Positions 50,748 to 58,956 of a stretch of DNA of 64,000 nt are shown piece by piece (position 1 is the first letter of the stretch; each line of letters begins with the position of its first letter). The stretch comes from Eubacterium sp. (GTDB taxonomy: Bacteria; Bacillota; Clostridia; Lachnospirales; Lachnospiraceae), in contig JAFUVQ010000044.1 in assembly GCA_017477505.1 (NCBI GenBank), forward strand, positions 1-64,000. The letters are read 5' to 3'. The notes under the pieces are model-generated. The model was not told where the DNA came from. It saw only the letters and a program-made list of their open reading frames with translations, and did not search any database. The translations under genes and the position numbers were made by a program.

Positions 50748-53102
50748 ATGATGAATGAAATCAGAAAACATCCAGCTGCCAAATTCCTTGCGGTGCTGCT
50801 TACTATAGTATTCATGACATTGGGAATTCTCAGCATTATCGGTATCTACATGTCATATGAGTATGGATGCTATAACGGAAAGCCAAAGGAAGAACTGCTT
50901 AAGGATGAATATGAAATGGTGCTGGACAGATACTCCATTCAGGCACTTTCTGAATATGGCGGTGACTTTAACCGTCAGAAGCTGGACAAGACCAATTTCA
51001 GGTATGGAGTCATCGAAGGTGATGAGAGCAGACTGAAGGAAATCGATCTTAATGATCCGGCTTCCTATGTAACCAGAAATTTTGATAAAAATGTGAGTAT
51101 TGAAGATCTTCACATTTTCTCATATACCATAGAACCGGGAACATGGTTCAGGGTATCCGATAATTATTTCAACAGAGAGAATTATATTTATACAAATGAT
51201 TATTATATCGACCCTACCGCCAACTATGAATGGATAAACGGTATGTATTTCATACAGGACAGCTCAGTGCTTATAATGACCTGTTACAACAGTACATATC
51301 AGACTCAGGCTACTGTTGGAGAAAATGGCGAAGATATCATTTACGTAAAGAACGGAAGCAACAGCGATATAGAGATTCCATGTGACTGCGTTTCTGTCTT
51401 TAAGGATGAAGAAACCTTTGAAAAGCAGACAGGAATGAATCTGGATAATGTGACCGGAATAGTTCCTCAGTTTGATTATGCTGATTTCTTCGACGACGGA
51501 TCCTTTGATGCCTGCCTCATAGTTTCCAAAAATGAGGACGAGGAGGCTAAAACCAGAACATATACCATAGTTTCATATATGAATCAGCCTCTTGCAAGAA
51601 AGAACAGCTTTGTTGAAAATGATATGTTCGTCTGGGCCGAGGATTCGGTAGGATTTCTCTTCCGGGTAAGATACTGGCTTTTTGTCACACTTCCGCTGTC
51701 ATTTGCAGTCGCAGCATATCTGGTTTATTTCCTTATAACCGCAGCAGGACACAGAAGAGGAACGGATGAGATAAGTCGTTCTGTAGTAGACAATATACCA
51801 CAGGATTTATTTGCTCTGGGACTTGCGGCATACGGGCTTGGTTTCGTTATTCTGCTGAAAAATCTGATTCCGATGCTGGACCTTTCAAATATACGTATCA
51901 TAGCATATGTACTCGGACTTGCCACAGTATGCGGAGCCATACTCTTTATGCTATTCGTGATGAATTTTTCGTCAAATGTAAAGATGGGCAAGTGGTGGGA
52001 ACATCTTTTCATCTTCAGAATCTGTGTTCTTATAGTAAAGGGAATAAAGAAGCTTTACGGCGGAATAGCTGAAGGTGCCAGGGGGACGGTTAATGCAGCG
52101 ATAATCTGGGTGCTTTTCGCACTAGTCACAGCATTGGAATTTGGACTCCTTTGTACGTTTAATTATATGGATGACTGGCTGCTTGCATTCTTCATACTTG
52201 AAAGACTGTGCCTTGCTGCATTGATAGTAATTTTCCTGATTCAGGTTTCAAGGCTTAAGAAGGGCTGCCGGACTATCCGTGAAGGCAATATCGAGACCAA
52301 AATCGAGACAAAGGGTTTCATACCTGATTTTAAGGATGTTGCCCGGGATGTAAACAGTATAGGTGATGGTCTGAATGAAGCAGTTGCAGAGAGACTTAAG
52401 AGTGAACGCTTCAGAACCGAGCTTATAACCAATGTTTCGCACGACATAAAGACACCTCTTACATCCATTATCAATTACACAGATCTCCTCAGCAGGGAGA
52501 ATATTGAAAATGAAAATGCAAAGGAATACCTTGAGGTTCTGTCCAGACAGTCGGCAAAGCTGAAGAAGCTGATAGAGGATCTCATCGAGGCATCCAAGGC
52601 TTCAACCGGAAATCTTAAGATGAATATAGAAAAGCTGAATGCGGGAACCATGCTTACCCAGGCGTCCGCCGAATACGAGAGGAGGCTTGCGGACAGAAAC
52701 GTAACCATGATAACCTCCATAGCTGATGAGGATGTTACTATTGAAGCCGATTCCAGACACCTCTGGAGAGTATTTGACAATTTCCTGAACAATATCAATA
52801 AATACTCCATGCCCGGGACCCGTGCCTATCTCGATGTTTCAAGAGATCACACAACGGATGAAGTGGTCATTACTTTTAAAAATACATCCAAAGAGCCTCT
52901 CAACATAAGTGAAGAAGAGCTGATGGAAAGATTCGTAAGAGGAGACAGTTCCAGAAATACAGAGGGAAGCGGACTCGGGCTTTCCATAGCAAGAAGCTTG
53001 ACCGAACTTATGAATGGTGGTATGTATATAAAGATTGACGGAGACCTTTTTAAAGCAGAAATCCGTTTTCCGCACACAGAGAAAAAAACTGATAACAAGT
53101 GA
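50748..53102 (+). CDS. Multi-spanning sensor histidine kinase
   Basis: 784 residues. One membrane helix (~12-32), a large outer sensing domain (~35-305), then several helices (~308-330, 352-405, 445-500) and a short linker (IREGNIETKIETKGFIPDF). The kinase core: NVSHDIKTPLTSIINYTDLL with phospho-His at about 565, N-box VFDNFLNNINKYS, and G-box GSGLGLSIARSLTELMNGG. The sensed signal is unknown. It resembles VanS-type kinases but with more membrane helices. It starts 27 bp after the regulator gene; ATG 50748 or 50751 are both possible. Confidence 0.93.
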   Translation: MMNEIRKHPAAKFLAVLLTIVFMTLGILSIIGIYMSYEYGCYNGKPKEELLKDEYEMVLDRYSIQALSEYGGDFNRQKLDKTNFRYGVIEGDESRLKEIDLNDPASYVTRNFDKNVSIEDLHIFSYTIEPGTWFRVSDNYFNRENYIYTNDYYIDPTANYEWINGMYFIQDSSVLIMTCYNSTYQTQATVGENGEDIIYVKNGSNSDIEIPCDCVSVFKDEETFEKQTGMNLDNVTGIVPQFDYADFFDDGSFDACLIVSKNEDEEAKTRTYTIVSYMNQPLARKNSFVENDMFVWAEDSVGFLFRVRYWLFVTLPLSFAVAAYLVYFLITAAGHRRGTDEISRSVVDNIPQDLFALGLAAYGLGFVILLKNLIPMLDLSNIRIIAYVLGLATVCGAILFMLFVMNFSSNVKMGKWWEHLFIFRICVLIVKGIKKLYGGIAEGARGTVNAAIIWVLFALVTALEFGLLCTFNYMDDWLLAFFILERLCLAALIVIFLIQVSRLKKGCRTIREGNIETKIETKGFIPDFKDVARDVNSIGDGLNEAVAERLKSERFRTELITNVSHDIKTPLTSIINYTDLLSRENIENENAKEYLEVLSRQSAKLKKLIEDLIEASKASTGNLKMNIEKLNAGTMLTQASAEYERRLADRNVTMITSIADEDVTIEADSRHLWRVFDNFLNNINKYSMPGTRAYLDVSRDHTTDEVVITFKNTSKEPLNISEEELMERFVRGDSSRNTEGSGLGLSIARSLTELMNGGMYIKIDGDLFKAEIRFPHTEKKTDNK

Positions 53103-53152
53103 CAGTTCTGTTAAGGTACAAGGTGCTTTGTTGCAGATAAAGGATAGCATAT

Positions 53153-53479
53153 ATGTGGGCACGTATTAAGGAGAAAATCATACAATTTTTTAAATGGATA
53201 AAGAAGGAGTGCAAAGACACACAGACACTTATTCTCTTTGGAATCATTGTAGTTATAATGTATTCACCTGTGTGGCTCGGATATCTGCTCTTTGGAATTT
53301 TCAAATGGACCTGGTGTTCGATAGTGGCATCTGCTTATCTTGCTTTCTGGGCAGGCCCATTCACTCCGTTTTTCCCCTGCTGCATAGCGGCGACGCTGGC
53401 GATAAAAAGAATAATGGAAAAGCTGAAAGAGCCACGCAAACCGGAAAAGGATGGAGCTGAAGCTACTATAAATACTTGA
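53153..53479 (+). CDS. Small membrane protein following the sensor kinase
   Basis: 108 residues with two hydrophobic segments (TLILFGIIVVIMYSPVWLGYLLFGIF and IVASAYLAFWAGPFTPFFPCCIAATLAI) and charged, Lys-rich cytoplasmic ends. I do not recognise the family. It begins 50 bp after the kinase gene and is closed by a terminator at 53482, so it is probably the third gene of the two-component operon. A role as accessory sensor or target of the regulator is possible but not shown. Confidence 0.7.
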   Translation: MWARIKEKIIQFFKWIKKECKDTQTLILFGIIVVIMYSPVWLGYLLFGIFKWTWCSIVASAYLAFWAGPFTPFFPCCIAATLAIKRIMEKLKEPRKPEKDGAEATINT

Positions 53480-53481
53480 CT

Positions 53482-53521
53482 AAGAGCAACCTTTATTTAT
53501 ATAATAAGGGTTGCTCTTTTT
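53482..53521 (+). terminator. Rho-independent terminator
   Basis: AAGAGCAACC pairs with GGTTGCTCTT around TTTATTTATATAATAAG, followed by TTTTTA. It ends the two-component operon. Confidence 0.85.
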
Positions 53522-53530
53522 ATTCTAAAA

Positions 53531-53543
53531 TAGACACTGTCTA
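53531..53543. promoter_or_regulatory. 13-bp perfect palindrome upstream of the second amino-acid ABC operon
   Basis: TAGACA-C-TGTCTA lies 24 bp before the start of the permease gene, right after a terminator. Its symmetry suggests a regulator binding site, but no matching regulator is identified. Confidence 0.4.
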
Positions 53544-53566
53544 AAAAGTTAGGTAGGGATAGATTT

Positions 53567-54256
53567 ATGTCCGCGTGGTGGAATTCTGTTGTAGATGATT
53601 TTTATAAGTGTTTTATAAGAGAAGACAGATGGAAACTCCTTCTTGGAGGAATCGGGGTTACTATAAAGATTGCCCTGGTTGCGGCTCTTCTGGGGCTTGT
53701 TATCGGATTTCTTATAGCACTTTGTAATCTTTCTAAGAAGAAATATCTGAATATTATTGGCAAGGTATATACAGACATAATCCGTGGTACGCCTTCGGTT
53801 ACCCAGCTTATGATCATTTATTTCGTTATATTTGCATCCATAAACTGGCCGAAGTGGCTTATAGCCGCAATCGCATTTTCTATCAATTCCGGCGCATACG
53901 TTTCCGAGATTATCAGGGCAGGTATTCTTTCTATAGATAAAGGACAGAAGGAAGCCGGCAGATCTCTCGGACTCAGCCGTGCACAGACCATGATGTATAT
54001 TATCGTTCCGCAGGCCGTGAAGAATATCTTTCCTGCCATGTGTAACGAGTTTATAACTCTGATCAAAGAAACAGCTATAGTAGGTTATGTTGGCCTTGTG
54101 GATATACAGAAGGCCGGTGACTTTATAAAGAGTGCGACCTATAAGCCTTTTATGCCGCTTATAGCTACAGCAATTATTTATTTTGTCCTTATCAAACTGC
54201 TTACATTGGCACTTGGAAAAGTCGAGCAAAGACTGAGAGTATCGGATAAACGTTAG
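53567..54256 (+). CDS. Amino-acid ABC transporter permease
   Basis: 229 residues with about five transmembrane helices. It has the family-3 permease features GIGVTIKIALVAALLGLVIGF, RGTPSVTQLMIIYF and the EAA loop EAGRSLGLSRAQTMMYIIVPQAVKN. It probably forms a homodimer with the ATPase encoded 10 bp downstream. Together with the lipoprotein gene it makes a complete uptake system for a polar amino acid. It starts at ATG 53567 after AGGTAGGG. Confidence 0.93.
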   Translation: MSAWWNSVVDDFYKCFIREDRWKLLLGGIGVTIKIALVAALLGLVIGFLIALCNLSKKKYLNIIGKVYTDIIRGTPSVTQLMIIYFVIFASINWPKWLIAAIAFSINSGAYVSEIIRAGILSIDKGQKEAGRSLGLSRAQTMMYIIVPQAVKNIFPAMCNEFITLIKETAIVGYVGLVDIQKAGDFIKSATYKPFMPLIATAIIYFVLIKLLTLALGKVEQRLRVSDKR

Positions 54257-54265
54257 GAGGCTGTT

Positions 54266-54988
54266 ATGATAAAGGTGGTTGATCTTCATAAGAGCTTCAA
54301 CGGCAAAGAAGTTCTTAAGGGATTAAATGAAGAAGTAAATGAAGGCGAAGTTGTAGTTGTTATAGGACCTTCGGGTTCGGGCAAGAGTACATTTTTAAGA
54401 TGTCTTAACCTGCTTGAAAAGCCTGACAGCGGTGAGGTATGGCTGGATGATATCCAGGTCAACGGACATGGAGTTGATACCAATAATGTAAGACAGAGAA
54501 TGGGAATGGTTTTTCAGCATTTCAATCTTTTTCCGCATCTTACGGTTAAGAAGAATATTACACTTGCTCCGGTTAAGCTTAAGAAGATGACTCAGGAGCA
54601 GGCTGATAAAAAAGCTATGGAACTGCTTAAGATCGTCGGACTTGAAGAAAAGGCCGATGTATTTCCGAAGCAGCTTTCGGGCGGACAGCAGCAGCGAATA
54701 GCCATTGCACGAAGTCTTGCCATGGAACCTGAGATAATGCTTTTTGACGAGCCGACATCCGCACTGGATCCCGAAATGGTAGGGGAGGTTCTCGAGGTAA
54801 TGAAGAATCTCGCCAAGAGCGGTATGACCATGGTTGTTGTAACCCACGAGATGGGATTTGCCCGGGAAGTGGGAAGCAGGATACTCTTTATGGATGAAGG
54901 GGTGATCGTTGAACAGGGATCACCGCAGGAGATATTCACTGCACCGAAGAGCGAACGTACTAAGAGTTTCCTTAGTAAGGTGTTGTAA
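54266..54988 (+). CDS. Amino-acid ABC transporter ATP-binding protein
   Basis: 240 residues with all ABC motifs: GPSGSGKST (Walker A), MVFQHFNLF (Q-loop), [14 protein letters not shown] (signature), [13 protein letters not shown] (Walker B), VVVTHEM (switch). It is a GlnQ-class ATPase and pairs with the permease upstream; AGGAGG precedes the ATG. It is distinct from, but clearly related to, the ATPase at 12467-13207, so the window has two independent systems of the same family. Confidence 0.94.
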   Translation: MIKVVDLHKSFNGKEVLKGLNEEVNEGEVVVVIGPSGSGKSTFLRCLNLLEKPDSGEVWLDDIQVNGHGVDTNNVRQRMGMVFQHFNLFPHLTVKKNITLAPVKLKKMTQEQADKKAMELLKIVGLEEKADVFPKQLSGGQQQRIAIARSLAMEPEIMLFDEPTSALDPEMVGEVLEVMKNLAKSGMTMVVVTHEMGFAREVGSRILFMDEGVIVEQGSPQEIFTAPKSERTKSFLSKVL

Positions 54989-55058
54989 GAATGGTTTCTA
55001 GTGACGATTACATGTCAAGCCATAATATATAAATATAATTTAGAAGGAGATTTTAACT

Positions 55059-55823
55059 ATGAAAATGATTAAGAAAATGTTAGTTGCAGGTATTGCGGCA
55101 GCGATGATGCTCACATCACTTGTTGGCTGCGGCGGTGGTGCGGCAGCAAGTAAGACTATCACTTTTGGTACCAATGCCGAGTTCCCTCCGTTTGAGTATG
55201 TTACAAGCGGCGGAACAATTGGAGATTATGACGGTATCGACATTGCCATTGCTCAGAAGATCGGACAGGATATCGGCAAGGAAGCTACTATCAATAATAT
55301 GGAATTTGATTCACTTCTCATAGCTCTTCAGAATGGTCAGGTTGATGCTGTTATCGCAGGCATGACTGTTACTGATGAGAGAAAGGAATCCGTTGATTTC
55401 TCAGTTCCATATTACACAGCTACACAGGTTATGATAGTTAAAGAAGATTCTGATATCAAGACTGCAGCTGATATGGCTGACAAGAAGATCGTTGTTATTC
55501 AGGGATACACCGGCGAGACAGTTGTTCAGGACATGGGATATAGTTATGAATCTTTCAAGAAAGGTACCGAAGCTGTTCTTGAACTTGTAAACGGAAAATG
55601 TGATGTCGTAGTTATCGACTCAGCAACTGCTTCCAAGTATGTTAAGGACAATGAAGGTATCAAGATAGTTGAGGATCCAAGCGCTTTTGAAGCTGAGGAA
55701 TATGCTATCGCAGTTAAGAAGGGTAACACTGAGCTTCTTAATCAGATTAATACATCAATTCAGAAGATGCTTGATGACGGAACAATTTCTGAGCTTTCAG
55801 CCAAGTATCTGGATGCAGAATAA
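55059..55823 (+). CDS. Amino-acid ABC transporter substrate-binding lipoprotein
   Basis: 254 residues. Signal peptide MKMIKKMLVAGIAAAMMLTS with lipobox LVGC, then the family-3 fold (TFGTNAEFPPFEYV, DYDGIDIAIAQKIG, VDAVIAGMTVTDERKESVDFSVPYY, KIVVIQGYTGETVVQDMG). It delivers a polar amino acid to the permease. Gene order here is permease-ATPase-lipoprotein, with a 70-bp gap before it that contains a possible TATAAT (55034). An extra promoter might raise lipoprotein levels. A strong terminator follows. Confidence 0.93.
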   Translation: MKMIKKMLVAGIAAAMMLTSLVGCGGGAAASKTITFGTNAEFPPFEYVTSGGTIGDYDGIDIAIAQKIGQDIGKEATINNMEFDSLLIALQNGQVDAVIAGMTVTDERKESVDFSVPYYTATQVMIVKEDSDIKTAADMADKKIVVIQGYTGETVVQDMGYSYESFKKGTEAVLELVNGKCDVVVIDSATASKYVKDNEGIKIVEDPSAFEAEEYAIAVKKGNTELLNQINTSIQKMLDDGTISELSAKYLDAE

Positions 55824-55831
55824 GATATGAT

Positions 55832-55862
55832 AAAAATGGGCCGTGAAAATGGCCCATTTTTA
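55832..55862 (+). terminator. Rho-independent terminator
   Basis: AAAAATGGGCC pairs with GGCCCATTTTT around GTGAAAAT, with a T-run in the arm. It ends the amino-acid ABC operon and separates it from the acylation cluster downstream. Confidence 0.9.
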
Positions 55863-55944
55863 TTGCTTTACTTGCCACTGCATTTGCGATAGAATTATTA
55901 TCTGGGTATTATTGACAAAACGAAAGGAAACAAACTCAATTATT

Positions 55945-57114
55945 ATGGAAACCGCAACCGAAGTTAATGCTAAGAAAAAACCATTGACACGATTTGGTGA
56001 GTTTGAACTGCTGAAGGCCATAGCTATCCTGGGACTCCCGGCTGTTCATCTTTTAGAGGAGGCAGTTGAAGGAGGATTTGCCGATCCTTCTCTTATGAAA
56101 TTCGGTACTTTTGTCATAGGACTCTGTGCCTTCGGACCATCTGTATTTATGATATGCATGGGATTCGGCATAGGTGGTGGAAGGAATAAACCGGACGGCA
56201 TTATGAGAAACGGAATCCAGTTTCTTCTTATCGGAGCCATACTTAATATTTTCAGGTGGCTTATTCCGGGAATTATTCAGTCTGTAGTCGTTGATAAGAA
56301 TATCTGGGATGACGTGGAATTCTGTCTGGAGTCGGACATATATTATTTTGTTGGATTATTCTATATATTTTATTCGATACTGCTCAGGTTGAAAATTCAG
56401 ACTCCGGGTCTTCTGCTTACGAGTATTGTCACTCTTTCTCTGAATACACTTTTAACACCGCTTACGAGTGCACATATCACGAATCCGATAGTTGCTGCTC
56501 TTGTAGGTAATATCGTATACGTAAATGAAACAAGCTGCTTCCCGCTTCTGTCATGGGCAGTATTCCCTACAGTAGGTATCATTCTGGGAGAAGTTCTTAA
56601 AAAGACAAATGAAGAGCAGCGGGAGAATATCATGAAGAGGGTTCTCGATATATCAGGAGTGCTTTTCTTCTCATTTATAGTATTTCTCTGGACATATCAC
56701 ATTGATATAGAGAAGGCTCTGGTATCACCTGCAAATGACTATATTACGGATCTTCCGAATGTCGTACTTCTTATCAGTCTTGCATTATTTACTATAAGTA
56801 TTGCATATCATCTCTGTAAGCACATCGGAGCTTCTAAATTCATGGGATTCATGCTCCGTATATCGGCATTCATTATTCCGTTTTATCTTGCACAGTGGAT
56901 TATCATTGCATGGATTTTCTACATTATGGAAATTGTGGATGTTCCGGTTGAATGTTATACACCTTTATGGTATTTCGGGTGTGTAGTAGTAGTTACTCTG
57001 ATCTGTATTTTTATAGCTATTAAGCATGGAATGAAACTGATGAAGGTGCTGCTTAAGATTACCACTATCAAAACTAAGAAAAAGAAGAAGGATAAGAAAA
57101 ATGAGAAAAAATAA
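55945..57114 (+). CDS. Polytopic acyltransferase-like membrane protein, first gene of an ACP cluster
   Basis: About 389 residues with around ten transmembrane helices. The first helix reads FGEFELLKAIAILGLPAVHLLEEA, with a conserved-looking membrane His typical of acyltransferase-3/DUF1624-type enzymes. Later loops contain FGPSVFMICMGFGIGGGRN and FLLIGAILNIFRWLIPGI. The C terminus is a basic Lys-rich tail. I start at 55945 because the preceding 34 codons from an ATG at 55843 overlap the terminator and look non-coding; the ribosome binding site is weak. Its stop overlaps the AMP-ligase gene by 14 bp, so it is translationally coupled. It probably moves an acyl group across or onto the outer face of the membrane. 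Confidence 0.72.
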   Translation: METATEVNAKKKPLTRFGEFELLKAIAILGLPAVHLLEEAVEGGFADPSLMKFGTFVIGLCAFGPSVFMICMGFGIGGGRNKPDGIMRNGIQFLLIGAILNIFRWLIPGIIQSVVVDKNIWDDVEFCLESDIYYFVGLFYIFYSILLRLKIQTPGLLLTSIVTLSLNTLLTPLTSAHITNPIVAALVGNIVYVNETSCFPLLSWAVFPTVGIILGEVLKKTNEEQRENIMKRVLDISGVLFFSFIVFLWTYHIDIEKALVSPANDYITDLPNVVLLISLALFTISIAYHLCKHIGASKFMGFMLRISAFIIPFYLAQWIIIAWIFYIMEIVDVPVECYTPLWYFGCVVVVTLICIFIAIKHGMKLMKVLLKITTIKTKKKKKDKKNEKK

Positions 57115-58690
57115 AGACTATCCATTGTATGAAATTGCACCTAAGATCGGCAGTATAGCTGAAATGCTGAAGATTAAGGATGAAGTAATGCCGAACGACA
57201 TTGCCTTCAGATACAGAAAAGGACGCGAAGGTATCGAAGAGAAGACTTACGCCCAGGTTTACAAGGAAGTGAAGAAGGCTGCTTCCTGGATAGATTCAAA
57301 TTACGGACATAACAATCATATCGCTATAATAGGTGAAAACTCCTATGAATGGCTGGTTGCTTTTCTTGCAACCGTAACGACAGGAAATGTTGCGGTTCCT
57401 ATAGATAAGGAACTCCCGGCTGATGAGGTTGAGTGGCTTGTCAGGAAGGCTGATGTTACTAAAGTATTCATCTCCAAAACCTATAAGGATCTTGTAGAGA
57501 ATATTACGGATATACAGGCCATGACTCTAAAGGAACTCCAGACTGCATCAGAATCCGGAAATGAAGATTTTGAACTTATGACTCCGGATGACAGCGAGAC
57601 AGTAAGTATCTTCTTTACATCCGGTACTTCAGGAAAGAGCAAGGGCGTAATTCTCAGTCACAAGAATATTGTTTCCGAGATTAATGAGGCATCAGCGATG
57701 TTTGATCCGGAAGGAAGATCGACACTTGTGGTACTTCCTTTCCACCATACATTCGGACTTAATGTTGCCACGCTTATGGCATTTAATTATGGTGTAACTG
57801 TATTCCTTAACAAGAGCCTTAAGAGAGTTAAGGAAGATATAGCAGAGGCTAAGCCTGATGTAATCATGCTCGTACCTCTTTTCATAGAGACATTCTATAA
57901 GCGTATCATGGAAGGTATCAGGAAGAGCGGTCAGGAGAAGAAGGTGGAGAAGGGCGTCAAGATCAGTCAGGCTCTCCTTAAGGTCGGTATTGACAGAAGA
58001 AGGACTATGTTCAAGGCCATTCTTGATTTCTTTGGAGGTAATCTGAAGTATATCATCAGCGGCGGAGCACCTCTCAATTCATTTTACGTACAGGAATTCA
58101 GAAAGTTCGGTATTGAGATACTGAACGGATACGGAACAACCGAGTGTTCTCCATGTGTTGCCATCAACCGTAATTATTTCAAGAAGGACGGCAGCGTAGG
58201 GCAGGTTATTCATGGTACTGATGTGAAGATTTCCGACGATGGCGAGGTAATGTTCAAAGGTACAGTTATGATGCAGGGTTATTACAATGATCCTGAAAAG
58301 ACTGACGAAGTGATCAGAGATGGCTGGTACTGTACCGGCGATATCGGTTATATAGATGAAGACGGATTCCTCTTCCTTACAGGAAGAAAGAAGAATCTCA
58401 TAATTCTCAGCAACGGAGAGAATATTTCTCCTGAAGAAATTGAGAATGAACTCGGTACCGATCCGGGTGTATGTGAGGTTCTGGTATATGACAAGGATTC
58501 CAAGATTATTGCCGAGATATTCCCTGAGGAGGAATATAGAGGCAACCAGGAGCATTTCAATGAGCTTATGGCTAAGGTAAACGAAGGACGTCCTGTTTAT
58601 AAGCAGATTGCATCAGTGAAGCTCCGTGATGAGGAATTTATCAAGAATACCAGCAAGAAAATAATAAGATATAAAAACATACCACAATAA
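57101..58690 (+). CDS. AMP-forming acyl ligase (acyl-CoA/acyl-ACP synthetase type)
   Basis: 529 residues. Adenylation motifs: IFFTSGTSGKSKGVILSHKN (P-loop, ~170-190), LNGYGTTECSPCVAINR (A5), GWYCTGDIGYIDEDGFLFLTGRKKNLIILSNGENISPEEIE (A7-A8), and FIKNTSKKIIRYK with the catalytic Lys near the end. It activates a carboxylic acid as acyl-AMP and could load it onto the ACP encoded 38 bp downstream, as DltA does with D-alanine, or a fatty acid. No NRPS domains are attached. It overlaps the upstream acyltransferase gene by 14 bp. The acyl specificity cannot be read from the sequence by eye. Confidence 0.88.
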   Translation: MRKNKDYPLYEIAPKIGSIAEMLKIKDEVMPNDIAFRYRKGREGIEEKTYAQVYKEVKKAASWIDSNYGHNNHIAIIGENSYEWLVAFLATVTTGNVAVPIDKELPADEVEWLVRKADVTKVFISKTYKDLVENITDIQAMTLKELQTASESGNEDFELMTPDDSETVSIFFTSGTSGKSKGVILSHKNIVSEINEASAMFDPEGRSTLVVLPFHHTFGLNVATLMAFNYGVTVFLNKSLKRVKEDIAEAKPDVIMLVPLFIETFYKRIMEGIRKSGQEKKVEKGVKISQALLKVGIDRRRTMFKAILDFFGGNLKYIISGGAPLNSFYVQEFRKFGIEILNGYGTTECSPCVAINRNYFKKDGSVGQVIHGTDVKISDDGEVMFKGTVMMQGYYNDPEKTDEVIRDGWYCTGDIGYIDEDGFLFLTGRKKNLIILSNGENISPEEIENELGTDPGVCEVLVYDKDSKIIAEIFPEEEYRGNQEHFNELMAKVNEGRPVYKQIASVKLRDEEFIKNTSKKIIRYKNIPQ

Positions 58691-58728
58691 AAAATTAAAA
58701 ATATTATATTATATGGAGGTAACTTATA

Positions 58729-58956
58729 ATGTTTGAAAAGACAGTAGAAATCCTTGGAGAGTTTATTGACAACGATGGTGAAGAAATCACTATGGACAGC
58801 GCTCTTATCGATGATCTCGGACTCAGCTCACTTGACGTTATCAATGTGGTAGCTGCTTTTGAGGATGAATTCGATATCGATGTTCCTGATCGTGTGCTTC
58901 CAACACTTCGTACTGTTGGAGATATAGTAAATTATTTGGAAGAAAATGCAGAGTAA
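58729..58956 (+). CDS. Acyl carrier protein
   Basis: 75 residues, acidic, with the carrier motif DDLGLSSLDVINVVAAFEDEF; Ser34 is the likely phosphopantetheine site. It matches the length and helix pattern of ACP/DltC-type carriers. AGGAGG-like sequence (TGGAGGT) precedes the ATG. The following gene starts inside its last codons (58946), so the two are co-translated. Its position between an AMP ligase and a membrane nitrilase-fold enzyme makes it a dedicated carrier for this cluster rather than the fatty-acid-synthesis ACP. Confidence 0.92.
   Translation: MFEKTVEILGEFIDNDGEEITMDSALIDDLGLSSLDVINVVAAFEDEFDIDVPDRVLPTLRTVGDIVNYLEENAE

Noticed and set aside
55843-55944. 34-codon N-terminal extension of the acyltransferase-like gene
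   Set aside because: It begins inside a terminator stem and its composition (FYCFTCHCICDR) does not look like a protein start of this family.
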